A stretch of DNA of 6,942 nucleotides from F23-B02 sp045601285 (GCA_045601285.1 JAZRZJ010000064.1:1-6942), one strand, 5' to 3'. Positions 1 to 5,980 are shown, counted from the stretch's first letter. Made by a program: numbers and translations. Notes: a model not told the origin generated them from the sequence alone.

Positions 1-306
1 GTCATGATGAGCCAGTGCCCGCGCTACATGGATATGCCCAAGGTTTACGGCCGCAAGCAGTACGTTGCCGACCTTGCAAAGGAATACGGTGCAGACGGCA
101 TCATCTATGAGCAGGTCAACTTCTGCGACCCCTGGGCTTACGAAAAGCTGCTGGGCTCCACCATGCTTGAGCAGGACTACGGCTATCCCGTTCTCGCTGT
201 CAACAGACCTTACAACATTGCTTCCTCCATCGGCCAGATGCGTACCCGCGTTCAGGCCTTCGTAGAAAGCATTGAGATCAAGAAGATTCAGGGAGGTGCC
301 AAGTAA
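1..306 (+). CDS. 2-hydroxyacyl-CoA dehydratase subunit, C-terminal part (5' end outside window)
   Basis: The reading frame is open from base 1 and ends at TAA 304-306, so only about the last 101 residues are seen. They match the C-terminal domain of the HgdB/HadC/FldC type: a GADGIIYEQVNFCDPWAYE stretch, then GYPVLAVNRPY, then a GQMRTRVQAFVES tail. In this family the cysteine of the FCDP motif is expected to be one of the [4Fe-4S] cluster ligands of the subunit; that is family knowledge, not shown here. The enzyme is cytoplasmic and removes water from (R)-2-hydroxyacyl-CoA by a ketyl-radical mechanism after one-electron activation by a separate ATPase. The substrate (2-hydroxyglutaryl-, phenyllactyl-, isocaproyl-, lactoyl-CoA or other) cannot be read from this fragment. 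The stop overlaps the next start by one base (TAATG), and GGGAGGTG at 291-298 inside this gene is the ribosome binding site for the next gene. The two are therefore translationally coupled, as expected for partner subunits. Confidence 0.88.
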   Translation, partial: VMMSQCPRYMDMPKVYGRKQYVADLAKEYGADGIIYEQVNFCDPWAYEKLLGSTMLEQDYGYPVLAVNRPYNIASSIGQMRTRVQAFVESIEIKKIQGGAK

Positions 307-1895
307 TGAAGACTGTTGATGTTGTATACAATACCAAAAAGAAAAAGGGCGAGACCCAATACGGTAAGCTCTTTAACGACGGCAAGGTAAGAAAACGCCG
401 TGAGTGGCGCGGTCTCAAGGACACCCTTTATGATTTCTCCAGATGGCTGTATCTGTGGGGCATCGTTATCGACGTTACCATGTCCAAGGGCGCTATCAAG
501 GGCCTGTTCCGTTACCGCTGGATGTCCAACTATCTGGCAGTTCCCCACGCAATCGACAAGTTCACCATGGGTCAGCGCGATGAAACTCTGCGTATCACCC
601 ATACCGCAATGGACTTCGTCGTAAAGGACGTTGCAAAGTGCATCAAGGAAACCCTTCGCGGTGACCGCCGCTGCGGCAACGATGTTGAATTTTCCAACAA
701 GTGCGTCCTCTCCGATGAGAACGCAATGACCGTCTTCATGATGGGCTTCCCCATGCTGAAGGCAATCCTGCGTGAGATCCCCTGTATGTTCTCCGCAAAC
801 ATCATGACTCAGCAGTCCACCATGCATTACCTTGACGTTGCACAGCGCTTCGGTATTCCTGGCGACGTCTGCCCCATGCCTGAGGCTGAAGCCGGCATCT
901 CCATCGAGGACGACTTTGCTGTTCTCGGCAAGTGCGCAGTTCAGGTCAACACCACCTGCGACGGCTCCCTCATGGGCAACGGCCTTATTGCAAAGCGTCT
1001 TGAGCGCGAGTACGGCATTCCCACCTTCCAGCTTGCAGCACCCATGCGCCACGAATCTCCCGACGTTCTCGACTACGCCGCAGAGGACATGAAGGCCTGC
1101 ATCAAGTGGGTAGAGGATCAGATGGGCGTCAAGTGGGATTGGGATACATACTTTGAATGCATCAAGCGCGTCAACGGAACCACCCGTATGCGCTGGAGCT
1201 GGCTGGAGGTCAACTCCACTCCTTATCCCCAGTTCTACGGTGCTGTTTTCTCCCTGTTCAACGATACCGACTACATGGGCAACTGCGGCAGAAGTGCAGA
1301 TTTCCCGCCCATCGAGAAGAAGATCAACGACCTCATCATCAAGGGCTACAAGAACAAGACCATGCAGGCTCCCGAGTACCGCCACCGCTGCATCGTCTGG
1401 GGCGTTCAGCCTCAGTACTGCATCGACCAGCTGTACTGGATGATCAACTGCTGGGGCGTTATTCCTCTGACCGATATGCTCTCCATGGTTGTCGACAAGC
1501 AGTTCTGCGAAGAGAACAAGCCCGAGAACTATGAGCAGGCATACAAGGATATGGCCTACCTCAACATGAACATGATCATGCGTAACAAGACCCACGGCGG
1601 CTACGAGGTTCTCGTTGACGAGCTTTGGGAGCATGTTGAGAGAATGAACGCCGACATGGTCATGATGTGGGAGCACATGTCCTGCAAGGCCCTCAACGGC
1701 ATGCACGGTCAGTTCGAGGATCAGGCACGCGAGCGCGGCATCCACATCGTTTGGGTCAACCACGACCTCTGCGATCCCCGCGTATTCACCCGTCAGCAGA
1801 TCCGCGACGAGTTCAGCCAGTATATGCGTACCGTTATGCGCGAAGAGCCTCTGGATCCTACCATCGAGTTCCTGCCCGATGAGAAGGCATGGTAA
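306..1895 (+). CDS. 2-hydroxyacyl-CoA dehydratase family subunit (HgdA-like) with extended N-terminus
   Basis: A 529-residue protein whose middle and C-terminus follow the HgdA/HadB plan. GIPGDVCPMPEAEAG (C189), VNTTCDGS (C218) and EHMSCKALNG (C460) fall where this family carries its three cluster cysteines. GIPTFQLAAP (237-246) and GIHIVWVNHDLCDPR (478-492) match the two Rossmann-like lobes. It should pair with the upstream subunit to dehydrate a 2-hydroxyacyl-CoA. The start at ATG 306 is supported by GGGAGGTG at 291-298 and the TAATG overlap. Two things are odd. The first cysteine lies about 100 residues further in than I recall for HgdA. The N-terminal ~130 residues have a lysine/arginine-rich start (KKKKGE, KVRKRREWR) and an aromatic stretch (RWLYLWGIVIDV, about 46-57), and I recognise no domain in them. 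The protein is rich in Met, Cys and Trp. Codon use is strongly biased: no TTA, CTA or TCA codon occurs in frame, consistent with high expression. The family is sure; the substrate is unknown. Confidence 0.88.
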   Translation: MKTVDVVYNTKKKKGETQYGKLFNDGKVRKRREWRGLKDTLYDFSRWLYLWGIVIDVTMSKGAIKGLFRYRWMSNYLAVPHAIDKFTMGQRDETLRITHTAMDFVVKDVAKCIKETLRGDRRCGNDVEFSNKCVLSDENAMTVFMMGFPMLKAILREIPCMFSANIMTQQSTMHYLDVAQRFGIPGDVCPMPEAEAGISIEDDFAVLGKCAVQVNTTCDGSLMGNGLIAKRLEREYGIPTFQLAAPMRHESPDVLDYAAEDMKACIKWVEDQMGVKWDWDTYFECIKRVNGTTRMRWSWLEVNSTPYPQFYGAVFSLFNDTDYMGNCGRSADFPPIEKKINDLIIKGYKNKTMQAPEYRHRCIVWGVQPQYCIDQLYWMINCWGVIPLTDMLSMVVDKQFCEENKPENYEQAYKDMAYLNMNMIMRNKTHGGYEVLVDELWEHVERMNADMVMMWEHMSCKALNGMHGQFEDQARERGIHIVWVNHDLCDPRVFTRQQIRDEFSQYMRTVMREEPLDPTIEFLPDEKAW

Positions 1896-1896
1896 G

Positions 1897-1903
1897 AAAG
1901 GAG
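1897..1903 (+). promoter_or_regulatory. Ribosome binding site fixing the start of the 57-residue membrane protein
   Basis: AAAGGAG lies 8 bases before ATG 1912 and directly after the dehydratase stop (TAA 1893-1895). It selects ATG 1912 over the in-frame ATG at 1879, which lies inside the dehydratase gene and has no such site. Confidence 0.8.
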
Positions 1904-1911
1904 AAATAACA

Positions 1912-2085
1912 ATGAAAAAATTCGTAAAAATCCCTCTGGTCGCTCTTGGCGGCGCAGCAGGCACCTTTGCAGTGCTGTTCACTGTATATTTCTTCAACCT
2001 GGACGAGAAGTTCATGGCCTATGCAGTCGACCCCATTCTCCAGTGGTGGTATGACAACAAGGTCGAGCACAAGTACTACGTCTGA
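1912..2085 (+). CDS. 57-residue single-pass membrane protein, unknown function
   Basis: Starts 16 bases after the dehydratase stop with a good AAAGGAG site, so it is almost certainly the last gene of that operon. The N-terminus is basic (MKKFVK). One hydrophobic helix spans about residues 7-28 and contains GGAAG, a GxxxG-type spacing (G13, G17) often used for helix packing. The remaining 29 residues are polar and aromatic (two adjacent Trp at 45-46) and end in KYYV. The basic start and lack of a clear cleavage site suggest an uncleaved anchor with the N-terminus inside and a short tail outside. I do not recognise a family. Being co-transcribed, it could tether or stabilise the dehydratase, act in transport of the substrate or product, or be unrelated. 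The correct start, membrane segment, ribosome site and following terminator all support a real gene. Confidence 0.8.
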   Translation: MKKFVKIPLVALGGAAGTFAVLFTVYFFNLDEKFMAYAVDPILQWWYDNKVEHKYYV

Positions 2086-2096
2086 TTAATGAAACG

Positions 2097-2130
2097 AGAA
2101 GAATCCCGCACCACGGTGCGGGATTCTTTT
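2097..2130 (+). terminator. Rho-independent terminator of the dehydratase operon
   Basis: Twelve bases after the stop of the membrane protein gene. The arm at 2099-2111 (AAGAATCCCGCAC) pairs perfectly with 2116-2128 around a 4-base loop, and a GU and an AU pair extend it to 2097/2130. The 3' arm ends in TTCTTTT, giving a short U-run. The opposite strand has only a weak T-tract, so this mainly terminates the plus strand. Confidence 0.88.
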
Positions 2131-2157
2131 GATAGGGATTAGATGTTAGTAAAAATG

Positions 2158-2233
2158 CTGTCATTCTGAGCAAAGCGAAGAATCCCCACGATCAGCGGGA
2201 GATTCTTCGTCGCTTCACTCCTCAGAATGACAG
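2158..2233. repeat. Imperfect palindromic intergenic element, possible bidirectional terminator
   Basis: Perfect 13-bp ends, CTGTCATTCTGAG (2158-2170) and CTCAGAATGACAG (2221-2233), enclose further inverted homology: AGCGAAGAATC (2174-2184) against GATTCTTCGTCGCT (2201-2214), where the right arm carries a few extra bases, with a short TCCC/GGGA-flanked centre. The whole can fold into one long hairpin. T-rich sequence follows it on both strands (TTTGTTTTAT on plus; CATTTTTAC on minus), so it may end transcription of the minus-strand hydrolase operon. From memory, TGTCATTCTGAGC-GAAGCGAAGAATC sequences are scattered between genes in many clostridial genomes. It has no coding capacity and no clear target-site duplication. 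Confidence 0.75.
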
Positions 2234-2249
2234 TTTGTTTTATATTGAA

Positions 2250-3014
2250 TTATACCTCGTATTCTTCACTGAAGACGGGAACAGTCAGAGGCAGCTTGCC
2301 CTCAAGGGCCTTTTCGATTTCCGAGGTGTCGATGTGATTTGAAAGAGGAGGGAAGGTATCGTCAAAGTGGTCAAGGAAAACCGCTTTGGGCTTTGTCATT
2401 TCAATGAGCTTCATGGCGGGAGTCATGAGGTCACTTGTGCCCTGGAAGGGAAGAACGAGCAGATCGACTTCCTTGGGATACTCAACGTCTTCAAGCCAGC
2501 CCAGACTTCCCATGAGATAAATGCGCTTTCCCTCAGCTTCGATGAGGTATCCCGCGATCTCATCAGCCATTTTGCACTGAGAACTCTCAATGCCGAGCTT
2601 AACGAGATTTCCAAAGTGTTTAAATATGCGAAAACTGAAAATTGTTGACAGAAGCAGGTCACGGTCAAATACTACATGGCGGCTTTTGAAAACAGTGACT
2701 TTGATATCGCCGAACTGAAGCACATCGCCGTGGGTGAAAACCTTGATGTTTTCCTGGGGAATACCCTTGTTGATGAGAGTTGCCGCGGGTGTTTTTGTAC
2801 ACCATACTGTCGCACCGCTTTTGACTACGGTAACCGGCAGCGTGGAAATATGATCAACATGACCGTGGGTTACGAGAATGTTGTCAAACTTCAGATATTC
2901 TTCCTCGGCAGAGGGGGTCTCGCTGCCCTTGCAGGGTATGTAGGGATCAAAGATTATGGACGCGTTTTCAGTTTCAAGTGCAACAGAGGCCGTGCCGTAC
3001 CACTTGATTTTCAT
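2250..3014 (-). CDS. MBL-fold metallo-hydrolase (UlaG-like, COG2220 type)
   Basis: A 254-residue protein of normal length for the single-domain metallo-beta-lactamase-fold group. The start KIKWYGTASVALE and IIFDPY (20-25) form the usual first strands. THGHVDH gives the HxHxDH metal motif (H50, H52, D54, H55), SRHVV gives H113, and FLDHFDD gives H216. At the place where the family normally has the metal-bridging Asp of a GDT/GDS motif, this protein reads YLMGSLGW, with Ser170 instead of Asp. Another acidic residue nearby (E175 or D176) could substitute. Residues about 115-148 form an insertion rich in Phe and Lys. Substrate is unknown; the family includes lactonases, nucleases and phosphodiesterases. 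ATG 3014 is preceded by AGAGAGGT (3021-3028). It lies 27 bases after dapF and is probably transcribed with it. Cytoplasmic: no signal peptide. Confidence 0.85.
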   Translation of the reverse strand: MKIKWYGTASVALETENASIIFDPYIPCKGSETPSAEEEYLKFDNILVTHGHVDHISTLPVTVVKSGATVWCTKTPAATLINKGIPQENIKVFTHGDVLQFGDIKVTVFKSRHVVFDRDLLLSTIFSFRIFKHFGNLVKLGIESSQCKMADEIAGYLIEAEGKRIYLMGSLGWLEDVEYPKEVDLLVLPFQGTSDLMTPAMKLIEMTKPKAVFLDHFDDTFPPLSNHIDTSEIEKALEGKLPLTVPVFSEEYEV

Positions 3015-3041
3015 AGTTATACCTCTCTTTATAAATTTGTT

Positions 3042-3860
3042 TTACAGTAATTCTTTTGTTTCGCCTTCAAAAACAATGCAGGTGAGTCCGGTGAGGAAAA
3101 CATCGCGGGCGGTGCCGTTTTCTGCTGTCAGACTGACTAACAAATCTCCGCCGGGCATTGATATCTTTATGTCTTCTCCGCTGACATTTCCCAGAAGTGT
3201 CATTGCCGAGGCGATGGAGCCGCAGCCCGTTCCGCAGGCAAGGGTGAAATCCTCAACGCCGCGCTCAAAGGTTATGGCCTTGACGCTGTTTCCACCCGTG
3301 ACTTTCACGAAATTAACATTCGCACCCTTTGGAAAAGCGGGGGAGAAGCGAAGCTTCCTGCCAATATGCCGAAGCTCATCACGGGGAATTTCGTCCCAGT
3401 TTTCCATAAGTACAACTGCATGGGGAATACCCGGATCGCCCAGCTCTATGTATGCGCAGTCATAGCCCTCGGCATCACGGTGCAGGTCAATGATGCCCGG
3501 GTCATTGAGTCTCACACGGTACAGCTTTTTACCAATTCTCTCGCCGATTACAAGTCCTGCCGTGGTTTCAATGCGCTGTGTTTCTCCGGCAAGACCGTGC
3601 TCATAGCCGTAACGGGCAATACAGCGTGCGCCGTTGCCGCACATTTCGCCCATGCTGCCGTCGGAGTTGTAGAAGCGCAAACGGAAGTCACCGCCGTTTT
3701 CCGCCCTGTCAACAAGCATTAGCCCGTCGGCTCCGATGCCCGTTTGTCTGTGACAAAGCCTCCTTGCAAGCTCCGGAATTATGTCAACCTCGATAGACTC
3801 TTCCATCATATTAATAATAATGAAGTCGTTTCCGGCTCCGTGGGTTTTTGTAAATCTCAT
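3042..3860 (-). CDS. dapF: Diaminopimelate epimerase
   Basis: A 272-residue DapF, the family's usual length. It interconverts LL- and meso-diaminopimelate, the last step before lysine and a precursor of the peptidoglycan cross-link. Visible motifs are THGAGNDF (about 6-13), a first catalytic-cysteine motif MCGNGARC (Cys74), NVNFV, ERGVEDFTLACGTGC (Cys209, second catalytic cysteine), and GGD near the end. The two-cysteine, cofactor-independent racemase mechanism is known for the family, and both cysteines are present, so it should be active. I chose ATG 3860 rather than the in-frame TTG at 3881: GGAGGT at 3868-3873 sits 7 bases before ATG 3860, and the TTG lies about at or before the predicted transcript start. 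It is first in a two-gene unit with the MBL hydrolase, under the leftward member of the overlapping promoter pair. Confidence 0.97.
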   Translation of the reverse strand: MRFTKTHGAGNDFIIINMMEESIEVDIIPELARRLCHRQTGIGADGLMLVDRAENGGDFRLRFYNSDGSMGEMCGNGARCIARYGYEHGLAGETQRIETTAGLVIGERIGKKLYRVRLNDPGIIDLHRDAEGYDCAYIELGDPGIPHAVVLMENWDEIPRDELRHIGRKLRFSPAFPKGANVNFVKVTGGNSVKAITFERGVEDFTLACGTGCGSIASAMTLLGNVSGEDIKISMPGGDLLVSLTAENGTARDVFLTGLTCIVFEGETKELL

Positions 3861-3867
3861 AGGAGAT

Positions 3868-3873
3868 ACCTCC
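3868..3873 (-). promoter_or_regulatory. Ribosome binding site deciding the dapF start
   Basis: Reads GGAGGT on the minus strand, 7 bases before ATG 3860. It falls inside the short TTG-initiated extension, which argues against that longer start. Confidence 0.85.
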
Positions 3874-3884
3874 AATTCCAAAAT

Positions 3885-3913
3885 ATTATATCACTACTTG
3901 AAAAAGATGTCAC
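3885..3913 (-). promoter_or_regulatory. Sigma-A-type promoter for dapF and the MBL hydrolase
   Basis: On the minus strand GTGACA (3913-3908), a 17-base spacer, then TATAAT (3890-3885): five of six -35 bases match the consensus, with a perfect -10. Predicted transcript start is near 3878, giving a leader of about 18 bases that holds little more than the ribosome binding site. Confidence 0.8.
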
Positions 3914-3926
3914 GCTAATATATAAT
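3898..3926 (+). promoter_or_regulatory. Sigma-A-type promoter for the CoA-transferase operon
   Basis: TTGAAA (3898-3903), a 17-base spacer, then TATAAT (3921-3926): five of six -35 bases match, with a perfect -10. Predicted start is near 3933, giving a leader of about 37 bases with AGGAGA (3958-3963) 6 bases before ATG 3970. It overlaps the leftward promoter over 3898-3913. Confidence 0.82.
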
Positions 3927-3969
3927 ATTCAATTGTTTATAGTAAAAATTTGATATCAGGAGAATTGAA

Positions 3970-5277
3970 ATGGCAGATTATAAGGCATTATATGCACAAA
4001 AGCTTACCACTCCCGAAGCCGTAGCGGAGATGGTACAGAACGATTGGCTCTTCGGCATGGACACCGGCCCCTCTCAGACCCCAGCGATCATGTCCGCAGT
4101 TGCCGAAAAAATCCGCAGCAGCGATATAAGGGGCGTTAAGGTTCAGACTCTGCTGGACATCTATCCCTATGAGTTCTATGCTGATGAGTCCCTCAAGGGC
4201 AAGATGACCGGCTACAGCTGGTTCTCTTCCGGCGGCGCACGCAAGGCGGTAAACGGCGGCTATGCCGACCTTTTCCCCGCATACTACCGCGATATTCCCC
4301 GCCATATCCGCACCGAGTACGAGTATGACGCATTCTGCGTTGAAGTATCTCCCATGGACAGCCACGGCTACTTCAGCCTTTCCCTCAACGGCTCCTACGC
4401 CGAGGCAATGCTTGACAAGGCAAAGAGAGTTTTCGTTGAAGTCAATGAGTGCCAGCCCCGCTGTCTCTGCGGTACCCAGATTCACGTTTCTCAGGTTGAT
4501 GCCATCGTCGAGTATAACCATGAGCTGCCCGTACTGCCTCCCGTAGTGCTTGACGAAACCAGCATCACCATCGGCAACCTCATCGCCGAGCAGATCCCCG
4601 ACGGTGCCTGCATTCAGCTTGGCATCGGCGCGATCCCTGATGCAACGGGCATGGCACTGAAGGCGAAGCATGACCTGGGTATCCATACCGAGATGTTTAC
4701 CGACTCTATGGTAGAGCTTATTGAGTGCGGCGCAGTCAACAACTCCAAAAAGCAGATTCACCGCGGCAAGAGCGTTACCACCTTTGCTTACGGCTCCAAG
4801 AGAATTTATGACTTCGTTGACGATAATCCCGCAGTTGAGATTCTCCCCGTTGACTATGTCAACGACCCCGCAGTCATCTGCAAAAACGATAACATGATTT
4901 CCATTAACGCGGCACTTGAGGTTGACTTCTTCGGTCAGGTATGCGCAGAGAGCGTAGGCACCAAGCACATGAGCGGCTCCGGCGGCCAGATCGACTATGT
5001 CCGCGGCGCCTGTCAGTCCAAGGGCGGCAAGAGCTTCATTGCCTTCACCTCCACCGCAAAGGGCGGCACCATCAGCAAAATCAAGCCCATTCTCACCCCC
5101 GGTGCAATCTGCACCACCTCCAAGAACGACGTTGACTATATCGTAACTGAGTTCGGCATTGCACATCTCCGCGGCAGAAGTCTGGGCGACCGTACCCGTC
5201 AGCTGATCGCAATTGCACACCCCGACTTCCGCGACGAGCTCACCTTTGAGGCGAAAAAGCGCGGCATTCTCATCTGA
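3970..5277 (+). CDS. Acyl-CoA transferase/hydrolase family (4-hydroxybutyrate or butyryl-CoA:acetate CoA-transferase type)
   Basis: A 435-residue protein, full length for the family typified by 4-hydroxybutyrate CoA-transferase AbfT and butyryl-CoA:acetate CoA-transferase. The CoA-binding loop GIGAIPDAT is at 218-226. HTEMFTDSMVEL (239-250) contains Glu241, placed as the glutamate that forms the covalent glutamyl-CoA intermediate. SGSGGQIDYVRGA (335-347) and EFGIAHLRGRSLGDR (394-408) are further conserved blocks. It exchanges CoA between acyl-CoA (often acetyl-CoA) and a free acid in cytoplasmic fermentation. Substrate is not decidable here: 4-hydroxybutyrate, butyrate, or a 2-hydroxyacid for the dehydratase operon are possible, though 2-hydroxyacid systems usually use other transferase classes. 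Start ATG 3970 has AGGAGA at 3958-3963. Codon use is highly biased (no TTA/CTA/TCA between codons 7 and 417), suggesting strong expression. It is first in an operon with the AIM24-family gene. Confidence 0.92.
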   Translation: MADYKALYAQKLTTPEAVAEMVQNDWLFGMDTGPSQTPAIMSAVAEKIRSSDIRGVKVQTLLDIYPYEFYADESLKGKMTGYSWFSSGGARKAVNGGYADLFPAYYRDIPRHIRTEYEYDAFCVEVSPMDSHGYFSLSLNGSYAEAMLDKAKRVFVEVNECQPRCLCGTQIHVSQVDAIVEYNHELPVLPPVVLDETSITIGNLIAEQIPDGACIQLGIGAIPDATGMALKAKHDLGIHTEMFTDSMVELIECGAVNNSKKQIHRGKSVTTFAYGSKRIYDFVDDNPAVEILPVDYVNDPAVICKNDNMISINAALEVDFFGQVCAESVGTKHMSGSGGQIDYVRGACQSKGGKSFIAFTSTAKGGTISKIKPILTPGAICTTSKNDVDYIVTEFGIAHLRGRSLGDRTRQLIAIAHPDFRDELTFEAKKRGILI

Positions 5278-5296
5278 TCTTTAAGGAGAAATTAAA

Positions 5297-5974
5297 ATGA
5301 GATATAACATTCAGGGCGAGCCTATGCCCGTTGTAATCTGTCAGCTTGAAGCAGGCGAGTCCATGATAACCGAGCGCGGCTCAATGGTATGGATGAGCCC
5401 CAATATGAGCATGGAAACCACCGCCGGAAGTCTTGGAAAAGCCTTCGGACGTATGTTCACCGGCGAATCCATCTTCCAGAATATCTACACCGCCCAGGGA
5501 GGCGCGGGCATGATTGCGTTCGCATCAAGCTTCCCCGGCACTATCAGAGCTATCGAGGTCACCCCCGAGCACCCCATTGTTATTCAGAAGTCTGCATTTC
5601 TTGCAGCTACAAAGGGCGTTGAGCTTTCTGTCTTCTTCCAGAAGAGAGTCGGCGCAGGTCTGTTCGGCGGTGAAGGCTTCCTTATGCAGAAGGTTTCCGG
5701 CAGAGGCCTTGTGTTTGTGGAAATCGACGGCTCCGCAGTAGAATATATGCTCGCACCCGGTCAGCAGCTTATTGTCGATACCGGCAATCTCGCTATGGCT
5801 GATGAAACCTGCTCCATCGATATTCAGACTGTCAAGGGCGCAATGAATCTCGTTTTCGGCGGAGAGGGTATCTTTAATACCGTAGTAACGGGACCGGGCA
5901 AGGTGGTTCTCCAGTCCATGCCTATGTCAAACTTTGCGGCAGCAATTGCATCTTGCATACCGAACAAAAATTGA
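5297..5974 (+). CDS. AIM24 / TIGR00266 family protein
   Basis: A 225-residue protein of the AIM24 family, full length for the bacterial TIGR00266 form. Recognisable features are GESIFQN (56-62), SSFPGTI (77-83), PIVIQKSAFLAAT (93-105), the LFGGEGFL block (122-129), VDTGNLAMAD (160-169), and a second repeat-like VFGGEGIFNTVVTGPGKVVLQS (186-207). The family folds as an all-beta barrel built from internal repeats (the two GGEG blocks fit this). Its biochemical role is not established; the yeast relative is mitochondrial. No signal peptide or membrane helix is evident. AAGGAG (5283-5288) precedes ATG 5297 by 8 bases, and the gap from the CoA-transferase stop is only 19 bases, so the two are co-transcribed. 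The pairing does not by itself give a function. Confidence 0.9.
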   Translation: MRYNIQGEPMPVVICQLEAGESMITERGSMVWMSPNMSMETTAGSLGKAFGRMFTGESIFQNIYTAQGGAGMIAFASSFPGTIRAIEVTPEHPIVIQKSAFLAATKGVELSVFFQKRVGAGLFGGEGFLMQKVSGRGLVFVEIDGSAVEYMLAPGQQLIVDTGNLAMADETCSIDIQTVKGAMNLVFGGEGIFNTVVTGPGKVVLQSMPMSNFAAAIASCIPNKN

Positions 5975-5980
5975 TATTAA

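Larger units (their letters stand above)
3882..3929. repeat. 10-bp perfect inverted repeat carrying the two divergent -10 elements
   Basis: AATATTATAT (3882-3891) and ATATAATATT (3920-3929) are exact reverse complements separated by 28 bases. Each arm contains a TATAAT box, one per strand. The centre (between 3905 and 3906) is also the midpoint between the two -35 elements. The repeat could simply follow from two good -10 boxes, or be a site for a dimeric regulator. Confidence 0.7.

Noticed and set aside
306..480. N-terminus of the dehydratase subunit as a membrane anchor
   Set aside because: The hydrophobic stretch near residues 46-57 is too short and too charged on both sides for a membrane helix.
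1879..1911. Upstream in-frame ATG 1879 for the membrane microprotein
   Set aside because: It lies within the dehydratase gene without a ribosome site; ATG 1912 has AAAGGAG at ideal spacing and gives a typical MKK membrane-protein start.
288..2015. 575-codon minus-strand open frame across the dehydratase gene
   Set aside because: It is in exact codon register with a clear family member on the other strand, is explained by absence of TTA/CTA/TCA codons there, and its translation resembles no real protein.
2158..2233. Palindrome as a CRISPR repeat or riboswitch
   Set aside because: There is only one copy with no spacer array, and it lies downstream of both flanking operons, where a riboswitch would not act.
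2367..3050. Plus-strand open frames over the MBL hydrolase gene (2367-2648, 2676-3050)
   Set aside because: Shadows of the minus-strand gene, which has intact metal-binding motifs; no ribosome site or recognisable protein.
3861..3881. Longer dapF start at TTG 3881
   Set aside because: The ribosome site GGAGGT lies inside this extension, the TTG is at or before the predicted transcript start, and DapF proteins begin at the MRFTKTHGAGND segment.
3988..5220. 410-codon minus-strand open frame across the CoA-transferase gene
   Set aside because: Same mirror effect; the plus strand carries all family motifs and a promoter with a ribosome site.
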